Part shown: positions 20,836 to 33,784 of the stretch, piece by piece
Layout of the letters: each line of letters starts with the position of its first letter
How positions within the stretch are numbered: position 1 is the stretch's first letter
Origin: Codonopsis lanceolata
Taxonomy: Eukaryota; Streptophyta; Magnoliopsida; Asterales; Campanulaceae
Direction of reading: 5' to 3'
Length of the DNA stretch: 64,000 bases
Assembly: GCA_013146195.2 (NCBI GenBank)
Contig: CM028378.1
Span: 15,297,828-15,361,827, forward strand
The notes under the pieces: model-generated
Seen by the model: the letters and a program-made list of their open reading frames with translations, nothing else
Told to the model about the DNA's origin: nothing
Databases searched by the model: none
Made by a program: the position numbers and the translations under genes

Positions 20836-23520
20836 ATATTCAAATAAAATTTTTGGGGCTTTATTGACTGGAAATCCACTAGCTTTTTGGATATGTTGAG
20901 TCATAGATCTAAGTCATACACATTCTCGACTTGCTTCATGAAGTTCTATGATCTCAGCATGATTTGATGATGTAGCAATTTATGTTTATTTTTTAAAACG
21001 CCAAGAAATTGCGGTACCACCCATCATGAAGACATATCAATTTTCTGATCTGGCTTTATGAGGATCAGACAAATAACCCGCATCTGCAAAACCAATCATT
21101 TCATTCTTTGAAGTTCTGGGATAAAACAATCTCAAGTCAATCGTTCCTTGAAGATAACAAAATATGTGTTTAACTCTATTCCAGTGCCTCCGTGATGGAG
21201 AAGAATTATGTCTGACCAATAGATTTGTAGCAAATGATATATCTGGTCTAGTATAATTAGCAAGATACATAAGGGTTTCAATTGCACTTATGTATGGTAC
21301 TTCAGGACCAAATATCTATTTGTTCTCTTCGCAATGACGAAATTGATCTTTTTCAACATTTAGCGTTTTGTTAACCATATGGTTAGTGAGGGGATTTGTC
21401 TTGTCCCTATTAAAGCGCTTCATGACTCTTTTTGTATAATTTGATTGATGCACAAGTATTCCACCATGCAAGTGCTCTATTTACAAACCAAGATAGTATT
21501 TGGTCTGCCCAAAATCTTTCATTTCAAATTATCCCTTTAGGAAATCAACTGCTTCTTGAAATTCCTTGGAAGTTCCAATGATATTAAGATCATCTACATA
21601 AACAACAATATTACAAATCCAACTGTCGTATTCTTGAAAAAGACACACGGGCATAATCGCTCATTCACATATATGTCTTTCAACAAATGGTCACTTAAGC
21701 AATTATACCACATGTGTCCAGATTGGTTTAATCCATACAGTGATCGTTGTAGTTTAATTGCACATAATTCTTTGGGCTTTGAGCTCAATATTTCAGGCAC
21801 CTTGATTCCATCAAGAATTCTCATATAAATATCGGTATCCAATGAGCCATACAAATAAGCTGTTACAACATCCATGAGATGCATCTCTAGATTTTTTAAA
21901 ACCGATAAGCTGATTATGTATCTGAACGTAATAGCATCCATAACAGGAGAATATGTTTCTTCATAATCATTCTCAGGCCATTGGGAAAAACCATGTGCAA
22001 CAAGGCGAGCTTTGTATTTCACAATCACATTTTTCTTATTTCGTTTTCGAACAAAAACTCATTTGTATCCAATAGGTTTCACAGCTTCAGGTGATACAAC
22101 GATGGGCCCAAATACCTTTCGTTAATTAAGCGAATTTAATTCAGCCTTCATGGCATCTTTCTATTTTACCCGATTGTGTCTCTTTTGACATTCAAATACA
22201 GATTTTGGTTCGAACCATCTGACCCATATTTAATTTCTTGTGATACCGAATAAGAGAATGCATCATCAATATCCTCCATTTCATCACGATTCCATACTTT
22301 TCCATTACACATGTAATAAATGGAAATCTCATGTTTATAGTTGCCTGCGGGGCTTTCTAGACTTGCATGATCGTGTGATTCTTCTGGAACACATTCACTT
22401 GATTGCGGTTTTTCAGTTCCGTTTTTTTTCAAGGATTTTTATCTTTTAAACCAATGGGTATTCCACGCTTTAGGCATATCTTATATTCATTTATCATATT
22501 CTCATTGGGTAGCCCTTTTGTAATTTCAATTCGAGCAGGATCATTCGGAGTAGCAATATGTGACTTTGTCATTCTCTTTGTGTCTGTAAAAACATCTGGC
22601 AATTGATTTGCTACATTTTGTAAGTGTATGATCTTTTGAACTTCCAGTTCACGCTTCTTTGTGGGAGGGTCAAGGTGCAACAACGATGATGTGCACCATT
22701 TGATCTCTTTTCCCATTTGTTTCTCCTCTTCACCTAAAGGTGGAAATTTGTCTTCGTTAAAGTGACAATCGGCAAAGCGTGCTGTAAAGACGTCACCCGT
22801 TTTTGGTTCAAGATACTTGATTATCGAAGGAGATTCATATCGAGTATAAATTCTCAATCATCTTTGTGGTCCCATCTTTGTGCGTTATGGTGGAGCAACG
22901 GATACATAAACCGCACAACCAAAAACTACCACTAGAATTTTCAATAATTCTCCAAATCATTATTGACCCCCTAACCGATCATGTCAAACTTTAAATGTTT
23001 CCATAATTTCAGGTTTACTGTAGAATATGATTCAAATATTCTTATATTTGTACAATATAATCCAGAAGATAGAACAGACAATTTTTCTAATAAACACTTG
23101 CTTCTGGAAATGTTTGAGGTAATGCAAAGATATTCATTATTCTCCTTGTTCATAGTTTCAATATGACATCCATTCAGACGAATGTCTTTGAAACTTAACA
23201 AGTTTCTTTGAGACTTAGTAGAAAACAATGCATTACTTATCATGAATTTCGTGCCTCCAGACATTAGGAGAATTGCTTTGCCAAAACTCTCAATTATTTT
23301 GCATTATCAGATATAGTATTGGCATTAGCCTCGTCAATTTTAAGATAAGAAAAATACTTCTTATCCTTAAGTATGATATATGTAGTAGTGCTGTCCGCAA
23401 GACATTAATCTCCTCAGTGGATTTTGGATTGAAACATATTTATGATTTATTTCAATATGAAAGAAAGAAAAATAAGATGAATAAATATTATAAGACTTTT
23501 AATACAAAATACATATATAG
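20836..23520 (-). pseudogene. C1 pol: protease, integrase remnants, reverse transcriptase, RNase H
   Basis: From right to left: protease near 23430-23290 (ADSTTTYIILKDKK), pre-integrase segment 23264-22971 (FSTKSQRNLLSFKDIRLNG), integrase C-terminal part 22857-22429 (DVFTARFADCHFNEDKFP), a linker, then reverse transcriptase 22028-21594 (KARLVAHGFSQ, METYSP-type block) with YVDD at 21589-21600, and RNase H 21270-21037 (MYLANYTRPDISFATNLL). The integrase catalytic core between the pre-integrase and C-terminal parts is missing, with the break near 22930-22970. The YVDD box lies one frame off from the preceding reverse transcriptase frame. Confidence 0.85.
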
Positions 23521-24370
23521 ATAACATCATCAACAAGCTAGTACACATAGGAAAACAAAGAAAAACATATAACACTTGCACATAATAAAATGTTACATTA
23601 CACCTATCAACAAAAAACATTGATGGAAAAGTTATTCTACATCCTGCTTACTAGAAGAGTTGTCTTTATTATCTTCTCTATTCCACTTTAGATGTCGAGA
23701 GAAACGTTCATTATAAGGATGGTGATGATAGTTACTTCTTCCACGGCCTATTCCTCGGCCTTGACCTCGACCACGACTTCGTCTATTATCTCAACCTTAT
23801 CCACGATAACTACCTTGACCACGACCACTCCCTTGCCCATCATTATATGTAGTCTCATTCGCTTTAGGGAATGATTGAACCAGTTGGACGAGATTCATGA
23901 TTTTTCATCAGAATCTCGTTATTTTGTTCAGCTAAAAGGAAGAAAGAGCTCAAATTGGAGTATTTATGAAAACCTTTTTCTCGATATTTCTACTGTAGGA
24001 GCATGTTCGAGGCATGGAAAGTGGAAAACGTCTTCTCCAACATTTCATGATCAGTGATGGTTTCTCCACATAATTTCAAGTGTGAGGTAATGTTGAACAT
24101 CATAGAGTTATACTCACTGATGATTTTAAAATCTTGTAGGCATAAATGGATCCAATCGTAGTGTGCTTTAGGAAGGATGACCGTCCTTAAATGGTCATAT
24201 CTTTCTTTCAAATTCTCTCAAAAAATGATTGGATCTCTAAGAGTAAGATACTCCATTTTCAATTCTTCGTGGACGTGGTGTCGAAGAAAAATCATGGCCT
24301 TAGCTTGATTTTGATTGTTTATCAATTTATTATTTTCTCTTTTGATGGTATTTTCAACGCTCATGGCAGT

Positions 24371-25581
24371 TGATTGATGTATTTTATATGTCGATATCAT
24401 GTACTTTTATGACTTAAATTGAGCAATTCCACGAGACTTTTGGCTACTGATATGTGTTTTTGAGTTGTTTTATGAGTTTCGGGGTTTTAGATGAATTTAT
24501 ATGAATTATGAAGCTTTTAGTGAAGATTTCGAAGAAGGGGCCAAAGTGTAAATTGAAGAAAAACGGCAAAGGAACATTCTGGCCACCTTGCGGCCGCAAG
24601 GTGTTTAGACCTTGCCTTCGCAAGGTAGGCAGTAAGTTGTCTCCCGAAATCAAGACCTTGCGGACACAAGGGGTAATGACCTTGCGACCGCAAGGTACCC
24701 AGAATCGGCCTTTTTAGGTTTTCGAGCTGGATTGAAACTCATAATCCCCTACAACTCCATGGTATAAATAAAGGACGGTAGCCAAGGCCAAAGAACGTCC
24801 AAGAAATAGTTTTAAACAGTTATAGCATAGGATTTAGCTTGTATTACGTAGTTTAGTTGTTGTAATTACAATTTTGAAGATCGATACATGTGTTCATTCA
24901 TCTCCGAGTATAGTTCATCTTCAAGGATGAACTAAACATCTATTAATCTAGGAGTTGGGAGGTAACTTGTATCGAATCTATGCTTTAATCTATTTTTATT
25001 CATTCAATTCTTGTTGATCGTGGTGTTTATCAACCCCTGTTATTATCTCGCTTTGAACAAATGAATGTAATCGTGAGTAATAAAGGCCTAGAGGTGCGGA
25101 TAACTGCATGACCAATATGCATATGTCGTACACTGGCTCACCATCATGATAAATTGAACCTATCGATGCACGAGAGTGATAAGTTCGGGTCAGGTTCCAT
25201 ATATGACCTAAGTGACAGTTAGGATCCATATGTTCCTGTGCATAGGATATGGAATGGACGAATTATTTGGAGATGGAGACTGAACGGCAATTCGATAGGC
25301 TATATCTATCTTTCGTAAACGAACCCAAGAAATTGAATGATACTTTATTTAAATAAGCTATAGAAGAGATACAAGTGAAACCCTAATCCTAGATTTCCCT
25401 CCATCATCAGATCTTCCCTATTGTGATTGCTGCTAATTTAGTTAACTTTAGTATAATAATTAGGTTAGATTAAAATCAGTATAAAAATCCCCTTAGTTTA
25501 ATAAAATTGCTACTGATAGTCTTACTATTTGTGATCTTCTTGTCTCTGTGGTTCGACCCTTGCTTCCCATACTATTCTACA
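24371..25581 (+). mobile_element. Solo LTR D2 inside C1 gag
   Basis: The 1,211-bp insertion starts TGATTGATGTATTTTATATG and ends near TTCTACA. It interrupts the gag frame between a segment matching C0 residue 30 and the next. It is the same family as D1 but in the opposite orientation. The putative target duplications, GCAGT and ATAGT, match at only three of five positions. A set of near-perfect palindromes lies at 24585-24696. Confidence 0.7.
24585..24696. repeat. Four short palindromes of the CCTTGCG-CGCAAGG type
   Basis: ACCTTGCGGCCGCAAGGT at 24585-24602 is a perfect 18-bp palindrome. ACCTTGCCTTCGCAAGGT at 24609-24626 and ACCTTGCGACCGCAAGGT at 24679-24696 are nearly so, and 24655-24672 is a weaker copy. 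D1 has related but more decayed copies at about 20455-20620. Confidence 0.85.
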
Positions 25582-25731
25582 ATAGTCTTGTCCAAGTGGG
25601 TTTCAGCATCTATTACCCACGACATATAATTCTTGCCGGAAATATCCAGCCTTTCAAATTCAAGCTTAGCGAGGTTTGACATTGTGAAGAGTGATGAAAA
25701 TGTTAAGATTAGAGTGTTCGTGCTAATAACG

Positions 25732-25855
25732 TGTTATAAAATAACCACAAATTGATGACAAAATGTGTATTATAAAGTGAGAGAAAGATTTCTTTAATCT
25801 CTTGAAGATCTGTCTCAAAACAACCACAGAAAGCTCTGTATTTATAACTAATTAT
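25732..25855 (-). repeat. C1 5' LTR, first piece
   Basis: The piece starts TGTTATAAAATAACCAC at 25732 and matches the 3' LTR at 18874 up to the TATTTATAA stretch, where element A enters. The LTR resumes at about 27782-27809 (AGATCAAATATCTACCCACTGA, against ATCAAAAATCTATCCATTGA in the 3' LTR) and at 48561-48612. Just inside the LTR, at 25716-25731, lies the conserved junction seen in C0. About 40 bp of LTR were lost where element A was truncated. Confidence 0.85.
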
Positions 25856-27781
25856 TGGCTATTAAACTAAGCACGATCCAACTAGAGTTATTATTTGTTT
25901 AGAAGTTTTTTATTATTTAGTGATCAATTAGTATTGTGTTCCCTAATTAGCTTAGGATTTATTAGGGCAATTATAAATAGATTGTTTGAGAAACCTTATT
26001 ATTAGAGAGGATTATTAAAATATTAGTGAGAGAGTTAATTGATGTGGGTCGGCCCTAGCTAGCTGGCGTTTATTGTTCGAAGTTGATGGAGATGGTGTTC
26101 GTCGTGAGTCTCATGGTATCATGCCAGTGAGTTGCATGAAGGTGATTGTTAAGCTTAAAAAAGTTGTTTGATAAATAAAATTATTCTTCTCCTTAATATT
26201 ATTGAGTAATTTGTTAATTGATTGATTTGATTATTGGTTATTTTGTTGCGTGATATTTTGGGTGTTAAGAATTATCTATTCCAATACATTGATATTCGTA
26301 TCAAAGTTTAATTAAATTAAATAATTTTATATTATCTACATTTGGTATCAGAGCGCGAGGCTCGATCTTGATTAATTATTTGAAAAGTTAAATAAGGACT
26401 TGCGGTTCGATATTAGTTGGTTGTGTGGAGAAAATTGTTATTGAAGGTTGCAATTTTGGGTACTTGGTGAAAACCCGTTGAACATGGAGTCAACGAAGTA
26501 TTGTGCAGGTTCTTTTGACAAGGAGTACTTTGGGGTTTGTCTGTAGGTCCAATTATTTCTAATGAATATTGGACAACAAATTATTCCGAAGATATGTTTA
26601 CAGTTGAGAAACAAAGAAGGCATTTGAAGAAAATAGAGGAGATGAAAGAAATTTTGTAGCAGGTGGATGAGGAAAAAGAGATTGAAAAAAGAAAAAAAAA
26701 AGATGTGGTATATGGAAGACAAAAAGAAAAGGAATTGGAAAAGAGAGATGATAAAAAAAAAGTTTTGAATTTGAGGGAAATACAAAGGAGGAAGACTTTG
26801 TAATTGAAGCTACATGTGGTGACACAAAGGAGGGAGAATCGATCGAAAATTCAGTTGTTTTTGGTGATATTGGTGGTATGAGAGATGTTGAAGAATTATT
26901 TTCTCAAGTAATTAATGTTGAGAATTTGTTAGTTGAAGATGAAAAATTGGTTGAGGAAAAGAAACATATGGAATTTATAAATGTGTTTGGGGTGACTCAA
27001 GATTTTGAGTTTGTTGCTTTAAAGGTTGTTGAAAATGTTGGAAATTATACTCATATTGAGTTTCTTGGTCTTGAAAAATATCTTAGTCCTAATTCAAGTG
27101 CTGCCAAAGTTGAGTTATTGAAATATTGTTTTGGTTATTTAATTGATGGATTTCAAGATTTGATTAGAAAAGAAGATGTGTATTTTCTTCAAGTGGACAT
27201 TGAAGATTGTATAAACTTCGCAAGATCGTGCATTGGTGGTTACGTTGGATTGGATAAAAACTACATTGGTGAGTTTGAATATGAATGGGTCAACATGGAA
27301 GATTATTTTGATGATGAAGAACAAATCAAGAAGTTATATATCATAAATAAAGTTTGTCATCAACCGCGAGTGAAGATGAAGACCGATTCGAATTCAAGTG
27401 TACGAGATAGTAATAGCTGCAAAGATTATTGCTCGAGATTGCGATGAACCAGATATTTTTGCGAGCTTGGTTTAAAGAAGGCAATGTTGGCTATTAAACC
27501 AAACATGATCCAACTAGAGTTATTATTTGTTTAGAAGTTTTTATTATTTATTATTTAGTGATCAATTAGTATTGTGTTTCCTAATTAGCTTAGGATTTAT
27601 TAGGACTATTATAAATAGATTGTTTGAGAAACCTTATTATTAGAGAAGAGGATTAAAATATTAGTGAGAGAGTTAATTGAGGTGGGTCGGCCCTAGCTAG
27701 CCAACGGGTATTGTTCGAAGTTGACGGAGATGGTGTCCGCCGTGAGTCTCTTGGTATCATGCCAGTGAGTTGCATGAAGGT
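25856..27781 (+). mobile_element. Small LTR retrotransposon A with unknown ORF
   Basis: The 5' LTR (25856-26340, starting TGGCTATTAAAC and ending ATCTACA) is followed by a tRNA-iMet type primer site, TGGTATCAGAGC, at 26343-26354. The 3' LTR starts at 27488 after a purine-rich AAAGAAGG and is cut off at 27781. The two LTRs agree closely over about 290 bp. The internal region is only about 1.15 kb and has no recognisable Gag, protease, integrase or reverse transcriptase, so the element is non-autonomous. Confidence 0.85.
26878..27447 (+). CDS. Unrecognised 189-residue acidic ORF inside element A
   Basis: The frame starts MRDVEELFSQVINVEN and ends CKDYCSRLR. It is acidic (many Glu and Asp), has no membrane segment, and carries scattered Cys with no zinc-knuckle spacing. 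The preceding 240 bp (26590-26800) also encode a highly charged coiled-coil-like stretch (EKQRRHLKKIEEMKEIL), broken by a stop, so the original protein was probably longer. The position between primer site and 3' LTR suggests a Gag-like or accessory product. I cannot assign a function. Confidence 0.45.
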   Translation: MRDVEELFSQVINVENLLVEDEKLVEEKKHMEFINVFGVTQDFEFVALKVVENVGNYTHIEFLGLEKYLSPNSSAAKVELLKYCFGYLIDGFQDLIRKEDVYFLQVDIEDCINFARSCIGGYVGLDKNYIGEFEYEWVNMEDYFDDEEQIKKLYIINKVCHQPRVKMKTDSNSSVRDSNSCKDYCSRLR

Positions 27782-27809
27782 TAGGATAGATCAAATATCT
27801 ACCCACTGA

Positions 27810-29218
27810 TGTAGATACCCCAATTTCTTACTTCTGGTATGTAATATGACATGAAATATCAAGACCTGTTAAAACACTAACGAATGTCAAGTTACAAGGT
27901 TTAAAATGCAAAAGAAAAAGCAGGATGCGTAAACAGTAAAGTGCAGAGGGCCTAAGTGCCAGAAACAAAACCCAAAAAGCTCCTGGCGCCACCCATAGCA
28001 TGTCTGGGCACAGCGCCAGCCCCCTCCATGGGTGGCACCTAACAGTTCAAAATTCACTGTAGCAGTTTGCCTCCGGTACAACTCTCTCAGCGCGCGGTAC
28101 AAGCCGATGAAACACATAATAATAAATCTTAACGACGAAGGAAAGCTTTCTCCAGCCTATAAATAGAAGGCCCCGACTTCAGTGAAAAAGAGGTAGTTTA
28201 CGCACACAGTTTTCACACCCCGCGATCACGTAGTTAAATTCTCTCCGCAGTGAGTTCTAAGAGTACGCTCTGAGAGTTTCCCTCCTTTAGCCCCAAAGCT
28301 CCGTCAAATCTCCCCAAACACAAAACCAACCGATCAAAGTGAAACCTAGTTGCCCTGCTAGGATTTCACCATATTCCACCGATTCAAAAATCCCAAAAAG
28401 AGTAGTTGTCATGCCCGAATTCAGACGCCAAATCAGCAAAAAACAAGCAGTTGCTCTACCCGATTTTCGCCGTCAGCAAGCAAACAACAACAAAAAAGCA
28501 AACAGTTGCTCCACCCGGTTCTCGAGGCCAGAAAGCAACTTTCGGAGCGATTACTGCTCGAATCTCCATGATAGCAAAACAACGACAAAAGCAGACTCCT
28601 CTCAGGAAGGACGAGGCGAGCGCACCCTAAAATCTACTAAAGGCTAGTTGATACGGGATAAAGCCCCCACGTTTCAAAAGATAGGTTATTTAAAGTTTTA
28701 TTTATAAAAAGTGTTATTTAAGCCGACTCGATGTAATATATATGAGCAGTTATACTGCCCAGATTTCTATAGAAAATAGCACTAAAAAGAGTCATTATTA
28801 TGACCAAATATTTATTAATGTATTCAAAACTCCCGAAAGGAGATTGTTGCAAGTTTGTAATAATATAGATACAGATATATATATATGTTTAAATGCTTTA
28901 TTTTATCTGTTAAATAAATACAATAAAAAGCATATTTTAGCCAAAAATATATTTTGAGACCGAAAGGGCGAGTTGGGTGCCTAACACCTTTCCACCTTGT
29001 AACTTAGCCTCCAAACCCTTTTTACAAATCTGGTTACATTTGATTTTTTCTTTTTTTTTCCTTAAAATAAAGATGACGACTCTGTTTTACAACATCTTGA
29101 GTCTACAGTGAGGCCAGACATATTCCACGCGCTCTGTACAACGTTTTTTTCGTTGTTTTTAATTTCGTTTTCCTCTAAACAAGGGAGGATGAAATGCAAA
29201 AAACCCAGAGCACTCACA
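27810..29218 (+). repeat. Element B 5' LTR
   Basis: 1,409 bp from TGTAGATACC to ACTCACA. It matches the 3' LTR at 45369-48560 after removal of the inserted solo LTR F. A segment at 28929-29218 also occurs at 37169-37460. A possible TATA box, CCTATAAATAG, lies at about 28157-28167 on the + strand. Confidence 0.85.
28157..28167 (+). promoter_or_regulatory. Candidate TATA box in element B LTR
   Basis: The phrase CAGCCTATAAATAGAAGG fits a plant TATA box and lies about 350 bp into the LTR. In the 3' LTR the same site is where solo LTR F inserted (after CCTAT at 45703-45707), which removed this TATA box. Confidence 0.5.
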
Positions 29219-29219
29219 G

Positions 29220-29233
29220 TGGCGACTCTGCTG
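29220..29233 (+). other. Primer-binding site of element B
   Basis: TGGCGACTCTGCTG begins two bases after the LTR end. In the second copy of this segment, at about 37461-37472, the same site reads GGCGACTGCGAGG, having lost bases at two CTG steps. Confidence 0.7.
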
Positions 29234-30581
29234 AGGACTTTGATTTTATTTTAAAGAAAATAAAAACGGAGTGTTAGACTCATTTTCAAAAAAAAAATTA
29301 GAAAAAAATTTTCTTTTCTTTTTAGCTAAATATGCTTATTATATTTATTCAACAGTTTATATATATATATATATTTTATTTATTTTATTTTTTTTTATTT
29401 TTCTTGAAATAAACCGTGAAACTTGCGGGTTTTTTTGTTAAGATGCCGTTGATTGAATACAAAAAAAAAATCAACTAAAAAAAACATATATATATATAGA
29501 AGTCTGGGCAGGACAACAAAAAAAATGGGCTAGGGCTTTATTTTATTATTGCTTTATTTTTGTTTTATCTTGCTATTATTCTGCTTGCTTTATTTATTTC
29601 GCAAAAAAATGTAAATATTATTTCATTCTGTCATTTTATTTTGGGGATTAGGACCAAATTGTAATTAATATGAATAGATAGATTCCCCACGTTTCTTTCT
29701 ATTTCTTGATCTGAATGGTCGTTGCTTGCTCGCCCCGTCCTTTCAAGGATTCAAACTAATCAGTCGAGAAAATCCATAAAGAACAGAAAGACGGGCCATC
29801 AATTGCTAATTTGCTGCTTTACTTATTGTTTTATATCTGGAAAAAAAACATTTTACTACTTTTTAGATACACACACGTGCGTGCACACGTAGAAATATTC
29901 CGAACTGCTACCCTACACCATGACCAGCCTACCCCCTTGCATTAGCCAACGTTAAATTGCATATAAATTCTCTGGACACTTCATGGACCGATCGATTTTA
30001 TATCTCTTAACTATTGACCAATCAACATTAAACAAGTGTTCTAAAACTCAGCCTAGCTCCGCCTTTAATAGCGCTAGGCCCTTCTCACCGCGACTTTCTT
30101 AGTCGCCGCCTAATCGACCAAGCCGCTATGCCAAACCTCGCCGACCTTAATTTATTTTTGTAGCTTTGATTTTGTGGCATGCGGTAAGGAGAAGGAAGGG
30201 GCGACCTATGGAGAAGGAATGAGGTGGTAATGGTGAGGCGAGAGGAGGTAATGGGGAGGCGAATCGGAGTAATATCTTTTTGTTTTTAGTTAAACTTGGC
30301 TAGATTATTGCTTTGGGGTTGTTGAGAATTGAGATTAATGATAGGTTTGTATATTTTTGTTCATTTTACAAATATAGATAAGTGTTTGATAAAATGACAA
30401 ATATAAAAAAATTAAATTTGTAGTCAATGTGTTTAATATTTGATGTAAATTATCAAAAAAGTGGTAATTATGTCTTAATTATAGGCCCCGCCAGGCCCCG
30501 ACACGCCCGACTAGTCCCTCGCTAGGCGCTAGTGCCACGCCGCCTAACGATTTTAGAATTTGCAAATAATAATATTACACA

Positions 30582-30816
<235 letters not shown>

Positions 30817-31369
30817 ATAATAATATATGAATAAAGATATATGCACAGAGACGACTCAATAATTTTTATGATATTCAACTTAGACCATTTTGAATGGTGG
30901 ATCCCTGCATAAAGAGTATCACCCTTCTCCCGAGATCTTAGTGGGAGTCGAAAGACATGTGGAATACGAGGTTCTTATACTCTTGAGAAATAATCCACTA
31001 TTCCGAGAATAGTCCCGAGACTATCAAAACAAAGCGGTGTTTGTCCGATCAATTATAGGAAAATGAATAATAATAAAAACATTAATAATAAAGGCACACT
31101 GCACTCGTAACCCGTAAAGCCTTCAACCAATCCTCTCCTCGATACCTCCAACCCTTTTTCCTCATAAACCTGCTCGAATTTGAAAGATGTAGACAAGACT
31201 CTGGGCCGCTGATTGGTCATTTGAAATGAACAAGATAAATCGTGGGTACGTGACATAGGCTCCCATACGCCTCCAACTCTAGCCATGTAGAAGTTGGTTA
31301 GATCAAAATTGGGTGTACAGTTGATCGCATAACGAGTCGAAGGCAAATCTCGCATAAAGGTCTAAGGCC

Positions 31370-32911
31370 CAGTTGTAGGGAACTACCTTCCCTACAACCC
31401 CTCAAGAAGCATCCACGCCTCATGCTCCTCTAAACCCAAACCATCGCACCAAACACTAACCTACCACCAAACACCAACACCCCAAATCTAAATTTTCCAC
31501 CAAACCCTATTACCCAAATTTTAACCTTTTTTCACCATATCCACCATATCCTTTCCCAAACACCAATATACCTCGTAATCCAAATGATCTCCCACTTCCC
31601 ATCACCAATTCACTCCAAAATAGCCCATATATGGACACTGCATCTATACTTAACCAAAGCCAAGCAACGACCTATTTACCCTTCAATGATCCCCGTCGTC
31701 AGCAAAATTACTAATAACCCACCGAACCCTTCCAACATATACCAAAACTCAAAGACTTGCAAATAACCCACCTCTTCAAAATCATTACCAAAATCCTTAC
31801 CAAATACCTCCTCAAAATACATACCAAATACCACAAAGAAGAAATACCCAAAACCCCAATCATTCCAACATATACCAAAACCCAGCACCCCCTTCCACCA
31901 AAATAGAGGTAGACATGGAAAACCTAAAAATGTCCTAAATAAAGGAGAATTTTCTACGCAAGCATTAACACCGCAACCTTCACCATACTACCTTTAAAGT
32001 TCAAAATGTCCAACATAGAAAAATTCAATGGACCGATGCCATATCTCTCACTGAAATCTTATTCTACGGCATGCAAATAGAAGGGCTAGTTTCAAGCTAT
32101 GGCCTCCAATTTTCTTACCTTACCTTGATAGGGGTCAAGCAATGGTTAATGCTAGCAGATAATATCACCATGGGCACTTGGGACTAAATAGCGAAGAATT
32201 TCTAAAGAGGTACAAAGACAATATCACCACTGAAAATAAAAGAGATCTTGAGGCGTGCACCCAAAAGGAAAATTAAACATTCGCAGAATTTGCAGCCATG
32301 TGGAAGAAGAAAGTTGCCCAAACGCTAAACAAAACTGATCCATCTGAATCAGCCCAATTGTTTATAAAAAAACCTCCAGCCAATTTATCTTGAACGAGGC
32401 ATCTTCCCTACGTTGATTTCAATGCCATTATTGAAATAGAAATCACATTGATGAAGAAATACGTAGTGGGTCCCTAGAAATCGATACACCTCAAAGTTCA
32501 TTTTGTTACTCTGAATTGGAGGAAAAATCTACGGAAGAAGTCAATGTTATTGAAAGAATCCCGATTAATAAGTACAGTAATGTGCCATGGTAATATGGGA
32601 CAGATAAGTATGCCAATACATTGAGGGAAGCGAGGGTACTAATGAAGCTTCATAGGACCTTATAAAGGAAATGTAAGGGATTACGATGAATTATATTCCC
32701 AATGTCCCTAATATTGTTTAATTTAAGCACAAGGTGTCCCGAAACCAATGGAGAATTACAAACCTTCAAAATAGCTATCGGACACATGGAACCACCCTCG
32801 CATTGCGAGTATCATCGTAGCGATGGCCACCCCACCGACAAGTGTTATATGCTCAAAAGTTCCATCCAAGATCTTATTGATGGCCAGGTCATTGAGAAGC
32901 CACATCCCTAA
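31370..32911 (+). pseudogene. Tat-lineage gag remnant, copy 1
   Basis: A Pro/Asn-rich N-terminal region (31430-31900) is followed by a core starting at a phrase equivalent to KFKMSNIEKFN (near 32000), then a long helical region. It ends with C-E-Y-H-R-S-D-G-H-P-T-D-K-C-Y-M-L (near 32807-32857), the modified knuckle seen in Tat/Ogre Gag proteins. Numerous stops and frameshifts occur. Copy 2 at 39880-41463 keeps longer open frames. Confidence 0.75.
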
Positions 32912-33684
32912 ATCAAGATAATCAAATCACCAACCAGACTAGTTTAAGAAAAATAATGCTACTCGTCATCCCTCCATCCGTTGAGAAAGAAAAGTTTTAT
33001 GCCAAAAGTAGCATGTTGAATGCTGATCGAGTATCGCCTAAGAAAAACTTGAATGAGGGCGAACGTCAAGACAAGAAATCGTTGATCACTGGAAGCAAAG
33101 GAAAGCCTTTGAGACTCATCGAACCCTAGAATACCCTTTGTATACGCCTTCAAAAACCCTTTTACCTTTGAAATCTCCTCTGCCAAATAAAATCATCAAG
33201 AAACAACTTTATTTCAACATAGCCGGGCTTTGAGATTTTTCCATACATATCTTTTCTTTTCAATTCGCTTCACCTATTTCCGAGTACCCTTGATAGGTTT
33301 TCTTCTCAAGGATGATAAATTGACTCACTTAAAAACACTAAATCTATATGAGTTGATAATGAGTCATCCGTAAGATATGGACCCATAAACTATTAAGAAC
33401 GCATGAAATCCCAAGCGTGCAAGATGTATTGACTTGAATCACCTTCGACCCATTGCGGCCGGTGTTAGTAGTCGCATCGGGCTTCCTACCATAGCACCAA
33501 AAACCCTCCAAAGAACCTAAAACCCTTTTTAGTCCACCATATGCCAAAATCCCTACCAAAATTAAGACCTTCTAAAAATCCCTCACCAATCAATTATCCG
33601 CATGATCCAGCCTTCCCAAAAATCGGGTTGTATCACCTTTTTATCCACCAAGAATGATTATTCCTTTTCCAAAAAAAGATAGAT

Positions 33685-33784
33685 NNNNNNNNNNNNNNNN
33701 NNNNNNNNNNNNNNNNNNNNNNNNNNNNNNNNNNNNNNNNNNNNNNNNNNNNNNNNNNNNNNNNNNNNNNNNNNNNNNNNNNNN
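33685..33784. other. Assembly gap of 100 N
   Basis: Exactly 100 unknown bases, the usual placeholder for a gap of unknown size. On the left, element B sequence stops in mid-segment. On the right, an unrelated gypsy gag/LTR on the other strand begins. Confidence 0.99.

Larger units (their letters stand above)
23690..25685 (-). pseudogene. C1 gag, interrupted by solo LTR D2
   Basis: The N-terminus (start near 25683, frame LAKLEFERLDISGKNY) lies right of D2. The remainder (QAKAMIFLRHHVHEEL, then LKERYDHLRTVILPKAHYDW) lies left of it, at 24360-23990. A basic Arg/Gly-rich tail follows at 23700-23850, with stops. The CCHC knuckle visible in C0 at 2744-2785 cannot be recognised here. Confidence 0.8.

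Noticed and set aside
27782..27809. Unexplained 28-bp filler between elements A and B
   Set aside because: It aligns with the C1 LTR (AGATCAAATATCTACCCACTGA against ATCAAAAATCTATCCATTGA), so it is native C1 sequence and not filler.
28339..28647. 102-codon frame in the element B LTR
   Set aside because: It lies within an LTR; the equivalent position of the 3' LTR (47640-47921) has a different, shifted frame, so it is not conserved.
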